The notes under the pieces were generated by a model that worked only from the letters and a program-made list of their open reading frames with translations, did not search any database and was not told where the DNA came from. The position numbers were made by a program, and so were the translations under genes. 6,946 nucleotides of DNA from KLAP211 sp964650085 (GTDB lineage Bacteria; Patescibacteriota; Dojkabacteria; J137): assembly GCA_964650085.1 (NCBI GenBank), contig CAZYSE010000054.1, positions 1-6,946 of the forward strand, given 5' to 3'. The first letter of the stretch is position 1, and each line of letters opens with the position of its first letter. Positions 1 through 5,913 of this stretch are shown one piece after another.

Positions 1-960
1 GAAAACATTCAGCTATTGTTTGCAGATTCAGATCAAGATCTGGTAAATAATAAACATGAAGTTCAAGAAATTTTAGAACGATGTGAGCAAACAGGCGTTA
101 CTTTAATAAACTACTTCGAGAATTCGTATCCTCAACTTCTAAGAGAGATTCCTGATTCACCTTTGATACTAGCGTGCAAAGGAAATATCGGCTTACTAAA
201 AAGTTCTTGTATAAGTGTTGTAGGAACTAGAGATTGCACACATTATGGCAGACGAGTTACGAAAGAGTTATGTGAATACTTGTCCAGTTATTCCTTTACT
301 ACTGTTAGCGGAATGGCATTTGGAATAGATGCAGAAGTACACTTAAACTCCTTGCAAACTATTGCTGTTCTTCCAACATTTCCTTCAAAAGCTATACCCG
401 CAAACAACCAGAGAGTTTACCGAGATATTCTGAATAAGAATGGTTTAATAATTTCTGAAAATATAAAAGACGAAGAAGTTGCCCCGTACATGTACGTTTC
501 TAGAAATAGAATTGTCGCAGGACTTTCAAAGAAAGCAGTAATAATTGAAGCTGGAGAAAAAAGTGGCGCTGTTATAACTGCACAGTACGCGTTAGATTAT
601 GATAGAGAAGTCTACGCAGTTCCAGGAACTATGTTTTCCGATACTTCAGCAGGATGTAATGGTCTGATTTCAGATAATGTGGCTCGGATACTTACTAAGT
701 TTACAGACCTGCTTGAGCTTGCTAATTCTTCTGAAAAGAATGATATTGTGGAGTCGAGAAATCTTGGTGTAGATTTGGAAAGCTTGACAGAAGACGAGGG
801 TAGAATTTATTATGCACTCTCAGATAAGGCAGTCGGAATCGACGAATTGTCAAAACAGACTGGAATTTTGATCAATGTGATAGGATATACTTTAATAAAT
901 TTAGAACTTAAAGGCTTAGTTCGAAAGGATATTTTAAATAATTACGAGCGAGTTAAATGA
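1..960 (+). CDS. dprA: DNA-processing protein DprA (Smf), 5' end outside window
   Basis: DprA binds single-stranded DNA taken up during transformation, protects it and loads RecA; it acts in the cytoplasm. The reading frame is open from base 1, so the gene starts upstream; the TTG at position 16 is not a convincing start because DprA normally has an N-terminal helical (SAM/HhH) region before the YPQLL segment (about codons 43-47), and most of it is missing here. Visible Rossmann-fold landmarks are VVGTR (codons 73-77), SGMAFGID (103-110), SRNRIVAGLS (167-176), EKSGAVITA (186-194), AVPG (206-209) and GCN (218-220). The last 60 or so residues fit the winged-helix DML1-like domain. Compared with the family, the loop around HLNSLQ-TIAVLPT lacks the usual Gly-Gly before TIAVL and has Pro where Gly is usual, and the stretch before SRNRI is altered. 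The stop TGA overlaps the topA start in ATGA, so the two genes are probably co-transcribed and translationally coupled. Confidence 0.93.
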   Translation, partial: ENIQLLFADSDQDLVNNKHEVQEILERCEQTGVTLINYFENSYPQLLREIPDSPLILACKGNIGLLKSSCISVVGTRDCTHYGRRVTKELCEYLSSYSFTTVSGMAFGIDAEVHLNSLQTIAVLPTFPSKAIPANNQRVYRDILNKNGLIISENIKDEEVAPYMYVSRNRIVAGLSKKAVIIEAGEKSGAVITAQYALDYDREVYAVPGTMFSDTSAGCNGLISDNVARILTKFTDLLELANSSEKNDIVESRNLGVDLESLTEDEGRIYYALSDKAVGIDELSKQTGILINVIGYTLINLELKGLVRKDILNNYERVK

Positions 961-3245
961 AATTAGTAATTGTAGAATCACCTTCAAAAGCGAATACTAT
1001 AAAAAAGTATTTAGGCGACGGTTACGTGGTAAAAGCATCTAAGGGTCACGTAATTGACCTTCCAAAATCAGGTCTAGGTGTTGATGTCGAAAACAATTTC
1101 AAACCAGAATATATAGTAACGAAAAAAGATTCTTTAGCTGAACTTAAAAAAGCGTACAAAGACGCAGACGAATTAATACTGGCTGTCGACTTGGACCGAG
1201 AAGGAGAAGCAATTGGTTGGCACATCGCTCAAGAACTCGGAGCAATTACGCCACAAGGAAATCCAAAAAAAGGAAAGAAAGTTGAACGAATAGTTTTTAA
1301 TGAAATTACTAAAGATGCAATTCAAGAAGCAATTAACACTCCAAGAAGCATCGACATTAATTTAGTAAATGCTCAACAAGCTAGAAGAGTTTTAGACAGA
1401 TTAGTAGGCTATAAACTTTCTCCATTACTTTGGAAAAAGATCTCATTTGGATTATCTGCTGGACGAGTTCAGTCAGTAGCACTTAGACTTGTTTGCGAAA
1501 GAGAAGATGAGCGAGAAAAGTTTAAGAGCGAAGAATATTGGTCAATCGAATCATTTGTAAGTGATAAAAAAGCAGAAACTAAAGTTGAATACCTAACAAA
1601 AAATGATGAAGATAAAGCTGATGACGACTCCGATGGAGGAGAAGAGCATACAGTAGAGCAAATCGAAAAAGAAAATAAAGATCTATTGAAATTTGTTTTA
1701 TTCAAAATTAGTAACAAAGATCCAGAAATCACAAACAATGAGCAGACAAAAGTAATTGTAGAATCAGTAAAAAATGAAGATTGGATTATTGCAGCCAACG
1801 AAAAGAATAGATCAAAAAGATCATCAAAACCTCCATTCATTACAAGTACATTGCAACAGGCCGCAGTAAACCTTCTAGGATTTTCTGCTAAAAGAACAAT
1901 GGGAATTGCTCAAAAGTTGTACGAAGCAGGTCTTATTACATACATGAGAACAGACTCCATTGTTATGTCTGCAGGTGCGATCAAACAAGGAGAAGATTTT
2001 ATTCTCAAAACTTTTGGAAAAGAATACTTACCAGAAAAGAGAGCCGTTTATAAATCCAGCAACAAATCAGCACAAGAAGCTCACGAATGTATTAGACCAA
2101 CAGATTTAACAAAATCAAGCGAACAACTAGGACTAGAACCAGATGCGAAAAGAGTTTACGACTTAATTAGAAATCGAGCACTAGCGTCTTTAATGGCTCC
2201 AGCAGAAATTGAAGGATTAGTAATCGATGTAAATATTAAGGAATACAAATTCAGAGCAAACGGTAAGAGAGTTATCTTTCAAGGTTACCTAAAAGTTATG
2301 AAAGAAAAGCTTGGAGAAGTTGAACTTCCAGATCTACAAGTTGGCGATAAAGTATATCCACACGAGATTTTAGGGATCCAGCACTTTACTCAACCTCCAG
2401 GAAGATATTCCGAAGCGACCTTAATTAAGAAATTAGAAGAACTAGGAATCGGTCGACCGTCAACCTATGCTTCTATCATTTCGACTTTATTGGATAGAAA
2501 GTACGCAGAAAATGTAGCTAGATACCTAGTTCCAACTGATGTGGGTAGATTAGTAAACAAACTACTGACAATGTACTTTATGAACGTAGTTGACTATGCA
2601 TTTACTGCGCAGATGGAAGACAAACTAGACTCAGTAGCAGAAGGAAAATTAGTGTGGACAGAAATGTTAACAGAATTTTACTTCCCATTCGAAAAAGAAA
2701 TAGAGAAGCAAGACAAGAACATCGACAGAAACTTATTCAAGCAACTTGGTACTTCAGAAGAGAAATGTCCAGAGTGCGGTAAACCAATGGTAATAAAATT
2801 AGGAAGGTATGGAAAGTTTTTAAGCTGTAGTGATTACCCAAAATGCCAAGGTATTAAAGCGTTGGAAGATCCTAATGTCGAAGAAGTTAAATACGATCCA
2901 TTAAAATTTGAAGGAGCACCAAAAACAGAAGATGGAAGAGAATTCGAACTGAAGAAAAGTAGGTTTGGCAGTTTCTGGGCTCACCCAGACTATCCAAAAG
3001 TAAAAGATGCAAGACCATTGTTATTAAAGGAGAAATGCCCTGAATGTGGTAACAATCTGGTGGAACGAAAAGGTAAATTTGGAAGAATGTTTACAGGTTG
3101 CTCAAATTATCCAAAATGTAAGCACATCAAAGGGGCTAAAAAGAAAGCAGAAGATGGAGAAGAAGTGACTGTAGAAGCAAAAACTAAAGCAGTAAAAAAG
3201 AAAACGGTCAAAAAAGGCAAGAAGGCGAAAAGCAAAAAGGCTTAA
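957..3245 (+). CDS. topA: Type IA DNA topoisomerase I (omega protein)
   Basis: This enzyme relaxes negative supercoils by transient single-strand cleavage with a 5'-phosphotyrosine link. The 762-residue product starts directly with the Toprim domain: Glu7 in VIVESPSKA and the acidic triad D78, D80, E82 in DLDREGEA. The catalytic tyrosine is Tyr329 in GLITYMRTDS. Other family blocks are SAGRVQSVALRLVCERE (167-183), RPTDL (380-384) and GIGRPSTYA (497-505). An acidic insert lies at about residues 214-240. The C-terminus has two four-cysteine zinc ribbons, C604/C607/C624/C630 and C694/C697/C715/C721. Between them is a related segment (about 655-690) without cysteines, carrying FWAHPDYPKVK. A Lys/Ala-rich tail (about 727-762) ends the protein. 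The ATG at 957 overlaps the dprA stop by 4 nt and there is no clear Shine-Dalgarno sequence, so re-initiation after dprA is likely. The final codons lie inside a 13-nt direct repeat. Length and domain order are normal for bacterial TopA. Confidence 0.97.
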   Translation: MKLVIVESPSKANTIKKYLGDGYVVKASKGHVIDLPKSGLGVDVENNFKPEYIVTKKDSLAELKKAYKDADELILAVDLDREGEAIGWHIAQELGAITPQGNPKKGKKVERIVFNEITKDAIQEAINTPRSIDINLVNAQQARRVLDRLVGYKLSPLLWKKISFGLSAGRVQSVALRLVCEREDEREKFKSEEYWSIESFVSDKKAETKVEYLTKNDEDKADDDSDGGEEHTVEQIEKENKDLLKFVLFKISNKDPEITNNEQTKVIVESVKNEDWIIAANEKNRSKRSSKPPFITSTLQQAAVNLLGFSAKRTMGIAQKLYEAGLITYMRTDSIVMSAGAIKQGEDFILKTFGKEYLPEKRAVYKSSNKSAQEAHECIRPTDLTKSSEQLGLEPDAKRVYDLIRNRALASLMAPAEIEGLVIDVNIKEYKFRANGKRVIFQGYLKVMKEKLGEVELPDLQVGDKVYPHEILGIQHFTQPPGRYSEATLIKKLEELGIGRPSTYASIISTLLDRKYAENVARYLVPTDVGRLVNKLLTMYFMNVVDYAFTAQMEDKLDSVAEGKLVWTEMLTEFYFPFEKEIEKQDKNIDRNLFKQLGTSEEKCPECGKPMVIKLGRYGKFLSCSDYPKCQGIKALEDPNVEEVKYDPLKFEGAPKTEDGREFELKKSRFGSFWAHPDYPKVKDARPLLLKEKCPECGNNLVERKGKFGRMFTGCSNYPKCKHIKGAKKKAEDGEEVTVEAKTKAVKKKTVKKGKKAKSKKA

Positions 3246-3250
3246 AAAGC

Positions 3251-3335
3251 TAAAAGTTAAAAGGCTTAAAACTTAGATCTTCAAACTTATAACTTGATAC
3301 CCAAAGCCCATAGCTCAAGGCTCAAAGCTATTCAC
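3251..3335 (+). repeat. Degenerate heptanucleotide tandem repeat array upstream of rpsB
   Basis: After the topA stop the sequence divides into consecutive 7-nt units: TAAAAGT, TAAAAGG, one extra C (3265), then without a break TTAAAAC, TTAGATC, TTCAAAC, TTATAAC, TTGATAC, CCAAAGC, CCATAGC, TCAAGGC, TCAAAGC and TATTCAC. The nine units at 3266-3328 all start with two pyrimidines and all end in C, and the middle is A-rich. No unit is repeated exactly within those nine, so this is an old or diversified array rather than a fresh expansion. The last unit overlaps the -35 element of the rpsB promoter. No coding potential is apparent. The function is unknown; the phasing is read directly from the sequence. 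Confidence 0.7.
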
Positions 3336-3359
3336 AAAACCCCTATCCCGTGATACAAT
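3331..3359 (+). promoter_or_regulatory. Probable sigma-70-type promoter of rpsB-tsf (extended -10)
   Basis: TTCACA (3331-3336, 5 of 6 matches to TTGACA) is separated by exactly 17 nt from TACAAT (3354-3359, 5 of 6 matches to TATAAT). A TG at 3351-3352 makes it an extended -10. Transcription would begin near 3366, giving a leader of about 80 nt before rpsB. The -35 box overlaps the last heptamer of the upstream repeat array. Confidence 0.75.
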
Positions 3360-3375
3360 TGTGACCAAACCAACA

Positions 3376-3417
3376 CCCACCGAAATTCCATTCTTGAAAA
3401 ATTCAAGACCGTGTGGG
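3376..3417 (+). promoter_or_regulatory. Structured rpsB leader RNA, candidate autoregulatory element
   Basis: Within the predicted rpsB 5' leader, a basal stem can form between CCCACCG (3376-3382) and CGTGTGGG (3410-3417), giving 7 bp with one bulged T at 3412. An apical stem pairs TCTTGAA (3392-3398) with TTCAAGA (3402-3408), giving 7 bp closed by an AAA loop. An asymmetric internal loop (3383-3391 against 3409) separates them. This is the most GC-rich part of an otherwise A/T-rich leader and ends about 29 nt before the start codon. No U-run follows directly, so it is not a terminator. In E. coli S2 represses rpsB-tsf through the rpsB leader; a similar role here is inference from position and structure only. 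Confidence 0.45.
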
Positions 3418-3446
3418 GAAGAATATTTATTTATTAATTTTATAAA

Positions 3447-4496
3447 ATGGAAGAGAAGATGAATGATGTTAATTTTTTCCCTGAGCTATCAGATCTATTA
3501 AAGTCCGGAGTTCAATTCGGTCACGAAAAAAGTAGATGGAATCCTAAAATGGCGAAATACATTTTTGGAATCAAGAACGGAATTCACGTTTTAAACGTCG
3601 AAAGTACTTACGAAAAGCTAAAAACAGCCTCAGATTTCCTAAAAGAAGTTGCAACAAAAGGTAATGTTTTGTTTGTAGGAACAAAAAAGCAAGCTTCAGA
3701 TATCATTAAAGACGAAGCAATTAGATCAGGTTCATTTTTTGTAACAAACAGATGGGCAGGAGGTCTATTTACTAACTTCAACATGATCAAACAGAGTCTT
3801 GCTAAGTTACAGTCTTTGGAAAAGCAATTTGAAGAAGGAGTGCAGGGTAGAACTAAGTATGAAGTAGCGTTGATGAAGAAAGAATGGCAGAGTTTAACTA
3901 GACTTTATGCTGGTATCAAAACATTAGTAACTAAACCAGTTGCGATAGTTGTTTTAGATACTAAGTTCGAAAGAGCTGCAGTTAGAGAAGCTAGAAAAGT
4001 AGGAATTCCAGTAATTGGAATTGTTGATACAAACTCAAACCCAGATTCTGCTGACTATGTAATCCCAGCAAACGATGACGCTCTAAATTCAATTAGACTG
4101 TTATTCAGAACATTAGGAAATGCAGTATTAGAAGGAAACAAAGGAAATGGAATCAAGCATGAACTAAAAGACTATTCAAAAGAAGACATTAAGATCACTA
4201 AAGCTGTAGAAGTTGAAGAAGTGGCAGAAAGAGTTTCTGTAGATAATATCGAATCTGAAGAGACAACTAGAACTGTAAGAGAGGTTGCATCAAAACCAAT
4301 GAAATCAACAAGCAAGGCTAAAGGAATCTTAGAAAGAGCTAAGGAAGAAGCGAGTGCAGTAAAGCCAGCTGTAGCTAAAGAAGCTAAGAAAGCTCCTGTA
4401 GCAAAGGTTGAAAAAGAAGTGGCTAAGGCAAAACCAGTGGCGAAAACAGCAAAGCCTGCTGCTGAAAAAACAACAAAACCAAAGGCTAAGAAGTAA
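3447..4496 (+). CDS. rpsB: 30S ribosomal protein S2 with long Lys/Ala-rich C-terminal tail
   Basis: S2 is a small-subunit protein that assembles late and is needed to place S1 or the mRNA near the platform. Family blocks are GVQFGHEKSRWNPKM (residues 21-35), VLFVGTKKQA (74-83), NRWAGGLFTNF (101-111), GIPVIGIVDTNSNPD (186-200) and YVIPANDDA (204-212). The conserved domain ends near residue 228. The remaining 120 or so residues are an extension: first mixed and acidic (about 235-280), then rich in Lys, Ala, Pro and Val (about 290-349), probably disordered and nucleic-acid binding. The start is uncertain. ATG 3447 has no Shine-Dalgarno sequence, while ATG 3459 follows purine-rich GGAAGAGAAG and would give a 345-residue protein whose N-terminus is closer to the usual length. 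The gene ends in TAA followed directly by an in-frame TAG. It is the first gene of a likely rpsB-tsf operon. Confidence 0.96.
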   Translation: MEEKMNDVNFFPELSDLLKSGVQFGHEKSRWNPKMAKYIFGIKNGIHVLNVESTYEKLKTASDFLKEVATKGNVLFVGTKKQASDIIKDEAIRSGSFFVTNRWAGGLFTNFNMIKQSLAKLQSLEKQFEEGVQGRTKYEVALMKKEWQSLTRLYAGIKTLVTKPVAIVVLDTKFERAAVREARKVGIPVIGIVDTNSNPDSADYVIPANDDALNSIRLLFRTLGNAVLEGNKGNGIKHELKDYSKEDIKITKAVEVEEVAERVSVDNIESEETTRTVREVASKPMKSTSKAKGILERAKEEASAVKPAVAKEAKKAPVAKVEKEVAKAKPVAKTAKPAAEKTTKPKAKK

Positions 4497-4561
4497 TAGA
4501 GCAGGTGTCTTTGACGGCATTTTTCTATTACAATAAGTGAGTATTATTTTATTTACAAGTT

Positions 4562-4565
4562 AGGA
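4562..4565 (+). promoter_or_regulatory. Shine-Dalgarno site of tsf
   Basis: AGGA lies 8 nt upstream of the tsf ATG at 4574 in an otherwise A/T-rich stretch. It is the clearest ribosome binding site in the window and fixes the tsf start. dprA-topA coupling, frr and rseP show no comparable site. Confidence 0.7.
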
Positions 4566-4573
4566 TAAAAATT

Positions 4574-5209
4574 ATGATAAGTTTAGACCAAATAAAAGAA
4601 CTAAGAACATTAACAGGAGCAGGCGTGAACAACGTTAGGGCGGCTTTGGAAGCGTCAGACGGAAACATGGAAGCTGCTATCAAATACCTAAGAGAAAAAG
4701 GAATGGCAAAAGCTGACAAAAGAAAAAATAAAGTAGCTGCAAATGGAGTTTTAGGAACATACATTCATGCTAACAACAAAGTTGTAGTAGTAGTTGAAGT
4801 TGCTTGTGAGACAGACTTTGCTGCAAAAAGCCCAGATATGATTGCTTTTGCAAACAAGATGGCTTTACACATCGCCGCTATGAATCCAAAGTATATTTCT
4901 GAGAAGGATATTCCTATGGATTATATCGAAACAGAAAAGAAATCGATGGATGATGAGTTAGTAGGAAAGCCAGATGAAGTAAGAGAGAAGATTATCAAAG
5001 GAAAACTTGAAAAGATGTACAAAGATATGGTTTTGGTTCACCAACCATTATTTGGAGAAGACAACACAACTGTAGCTGATGCTTTGAATGAAGCTATCAT
5101 CAAGGTTGGAGAAAAGATTTTAATTACTCAATTTCATAGATTTGCAGTTTCAGAGTCAAATATTGATGCTGTATTAACAAATCACGAAGTAGAGGAAGAA
5201 ATAGAGTAA
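4574..5209 (+). CDS. tsf: Elongation factor Ts, short single-core form
   Basis: EF-Ts is the guanine nucleotide exchange factor that regenerates EF-Tu-GTP in the cytoplasm. The 211-residue protein starts with the UBA-like N-terminal domain (about 1-50), with KELRTLTGAGVNNVRAAL (8-25) and the helix up to LREKGMAKA (39-47). The EF-Tu contact motif TDF is at 80-82 within EVACETDFAAKS. A C-terminal region VREKIIKGKLEKMYKDMVL (136-154) and VGEKILITQFHRFAV (178-192) completes one core subdomain. Many bacterial EF-Ts proteins have close to 300 residues with a duplicated core; this one resembles the shorter single-core type known from Thermus. The segment GAGVNNV has Asn where acidic residues are common. 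It sits 77 nt after rpsB and is followed by a strong terminator, so rpsB-tsf is probably a two-gene operon. Confidence 0.97.
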   Translation: MISLDQIKELRTLTGAGVNNVRAALEASDGNMEAAIKYLREKGMAKADKRKNKVAANGVLGTYIHANNKVVVVVEVACETDFAAKSPDMIAFANKMALHIAAMNPKYISEKDIPMDYIETEKKSMDDELVGKPDEVREKIIKGKLEKMYKDMVLVHQPLFGEDNTTVADALNEAIIKVGEKILITQFHRFAVSESNIDAVLTNHEVEEEIE

Positions 5210-5213
5210 AAAA

Positions 5214-5242
5214 TTAAAGCTGAAAGCTAAAAGGGCCTAAGC
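5214..5242 (+). repeat. Short heptanucleotide repeats after tsf
   Basis: Immediately after the tsf stop come TTAAAGC (5214-5220), TGAAAGC (5221-5227) and TAAAAGG (5228-5234), then an 8-nt GCCTAAGC. The units share the 7-nt period and the form of the array upstream of rpsB, and TAAAAGG is identical to a unit at 3258-3264. The repeats end exactly where the terminator stem begins. Function is unknown. Confidence 0.5.
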
Positions 5243-5279
5243 AAAAAACCTTCAGGATGAAAGTCTTGGAGGTTTTTTT
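5243..5279 (+). terminator. Intrinsic terminator of the rpsB-tsf operon
   Basis: A 16-bp hairpin pairs 5243-5258 with 5263-5278 across a GAAA loop (5259-5262). Pairs are all Watson-Crick except a few G-T wobbles. The stem ends in six A-T pairs, so its 3' arm is itself the run of seven T (5273-5279). The matching A-run on the 5' side means it could also stop transcription from the opposite strand, although no - strand gene is visible nearby. Confidence 0.88.
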
Positions 5280-5306
5280 ATACCTTAGAAATAACTTTGG
5301 TATAAT
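5277..5306 (+). promoter_or_regulatory. Extended -10 promoter of frr
   Basis: A perfect TATAAT (5301-5306) is preceded by TG at 5298-5299, an ideal extended -10. The best -35 is weak: TTTATA (5277-5282), 4 of 6 matches with 18-nt spacing, overlapping the T-run of the preceding terminator. Transcription should start near 5313, leaving a leader of only about 20 nt before the frr ATG. Confidence 0.7.
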
Positions 5307-5333
5307 ACTGCTAATATATTTTACAAACACTTT

Positions 5334-5882
5334 ATGCTTTTTGATGAATTAGAGTACAGACTAGAATTAGATTCAGTAGTAGAAAGATTCAAGAAAGACA
5401 TCTCTACCTTAAAAACAGGTAAAGCAAGCAAGGATATGTTTGAAAATATTATGGTAAGCGCTTACGATACATCCATGCCTGTCAGTAATTTGGCAAGTTT
5501 AGTTTTTGAGGGAGCGATTAGTGTTACTGCAAAAGTGTTCGATAAAAGTGTAGGTGGCAAAGTGTGGGAGGCTCTTAGAGATGCGTTGCCGGGAGCAAGT
5601 GTTGTTGATCAGGGGGATGTAATTAGAATTAACTTTAGGCCAATCACACAAGAAGACAGAGACGCTAGAGTTAAGGAACTTAACAAGATTCTTGAAGAAG
5701 CTAGAATAGCAGCTAGACTTAAGAGACAAGACTTTATGCAGAAAGTAAAAAACGCAGAAGGCGTTTCTGAAGACGAGCAAAAGCTTGCTGAAAAAGACAT
5801 TCAAGAGATTCTAGATGAGTACGTAAAGAAAATTGAAGAAATCTCTACAGAAAAAGAAATAGAATTGTCTCCAAACAAATAA
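5334..5882 (+). CDS. frr: Ribosome recycling factor
   Basis: RRF works with EF-G to split post-termination ribosomes into subunits. The 182-residue length is close to the usual 185 or so. The helical domain I is formed by the N-terminal segment with RFKKDISTLKTGKAS (18-32) and the long C-terminal helices from about residue 105 on, where the family's basic pattern survives as EEARIAARLKRQDFMQKVK. Domain II lies between, with VFDKSVGGKVWEAL and GDVIRINFRPIT. The family's usual (I/L)PPLT appears as FRPIT, and the GLNP turn of domain II is replaced by GASV, so domain II is divergent. No Shine-Dalgarno sequence precedes ATG 5334; the short leader and the extended -10 promoter suggest a nearly leaderless transcript. 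pyrH, normally directly upstream, is absent here. Confidence 0.95.
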   Translation: MLFDELEYRLELDSVVERFKKDISTLKTGKASKDMFENIMVSAYDTSMPVSNLASLVFEGAISVTAKVFDKSVGGKVWEALRDALPGASVVDQGDVIRINFRPITQEDRDARVKELNKILEEARIAARLKRQDFMQKVKNAEGVSEDEQKLAEKDIQEILDEYVKKIEEISTEKEIELSPNK

Positions 5883-5886
5883 GCTA

Positions 5887-5895
5887 TGCTATATT
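5887..5895 (+). promoter_or_regulatory. Possible extended -10 promoter of rseP
   Basis: TG (5887-5888), one base, then TATATT (5890-5895, 5 of 6 matches) lies just after the frr stop. A weak -35, TTGTCT (5865-5870), lies within the frr coding end with a long 19-nt spacer. Start of transcription would be near 5902, about 47 nt before rseP. Read-through from frr is also possible because no terminator is seen between the genes. Confidence 0.4.
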
Positions 5896-5913
5896 GAATA
5901 AGTTGCCTAAATC

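Noticed and set aside
16..18. TTG as the start of dprA
   Set aside because: The frame is open upstream to base 1 and the N-terminal domain of DprA would be missing; the true start lies before the window.
958..960. Alternative code with TGA as Gly (as in some CPR lineages)
   Set aside because: TGA sits exactly at the end of the DprA domain in a classic ATGA overlap and does not occur in frame within any of the six genes.
1469..1840. Open reading frame on the - strand inside topA
   Set aside because: It is Ser/Phe/Leu-rich antisense of a strongly conserved gene, with no recognisable domain; a shadow of topA codon use.
3246..3330. Rho-independent terminator for topA
   Set aside because: Only short complementary pieces such as GGCTT with AAGCC over a long loop and no T-run; the region is better explained as heptamer repeats.
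4329..4520. Cys/Phe/Ser-rich - strand frame opposite the rpsB tail
   Set aside because: It is the reverse reading of Lys/Ala-rich codons and overlaps the real S2 extension; the composition explains it.
4504..4524. Hairpin GTC-TTT-GAC followed by TTTTT between rpsB and tsf as a terminator
   Set aside because: Only four contiguous pairs (one a wobble) plus one after a mismatch; too weak to call. At most a minor attenuator.
4511..4547. TTGACG as a -35 for a separate tsf promoter
   Set aside because: No acceptable -10 lies at 16-18 nt: TACAAT follows at 12 nt and TATTAT at 25 nt.
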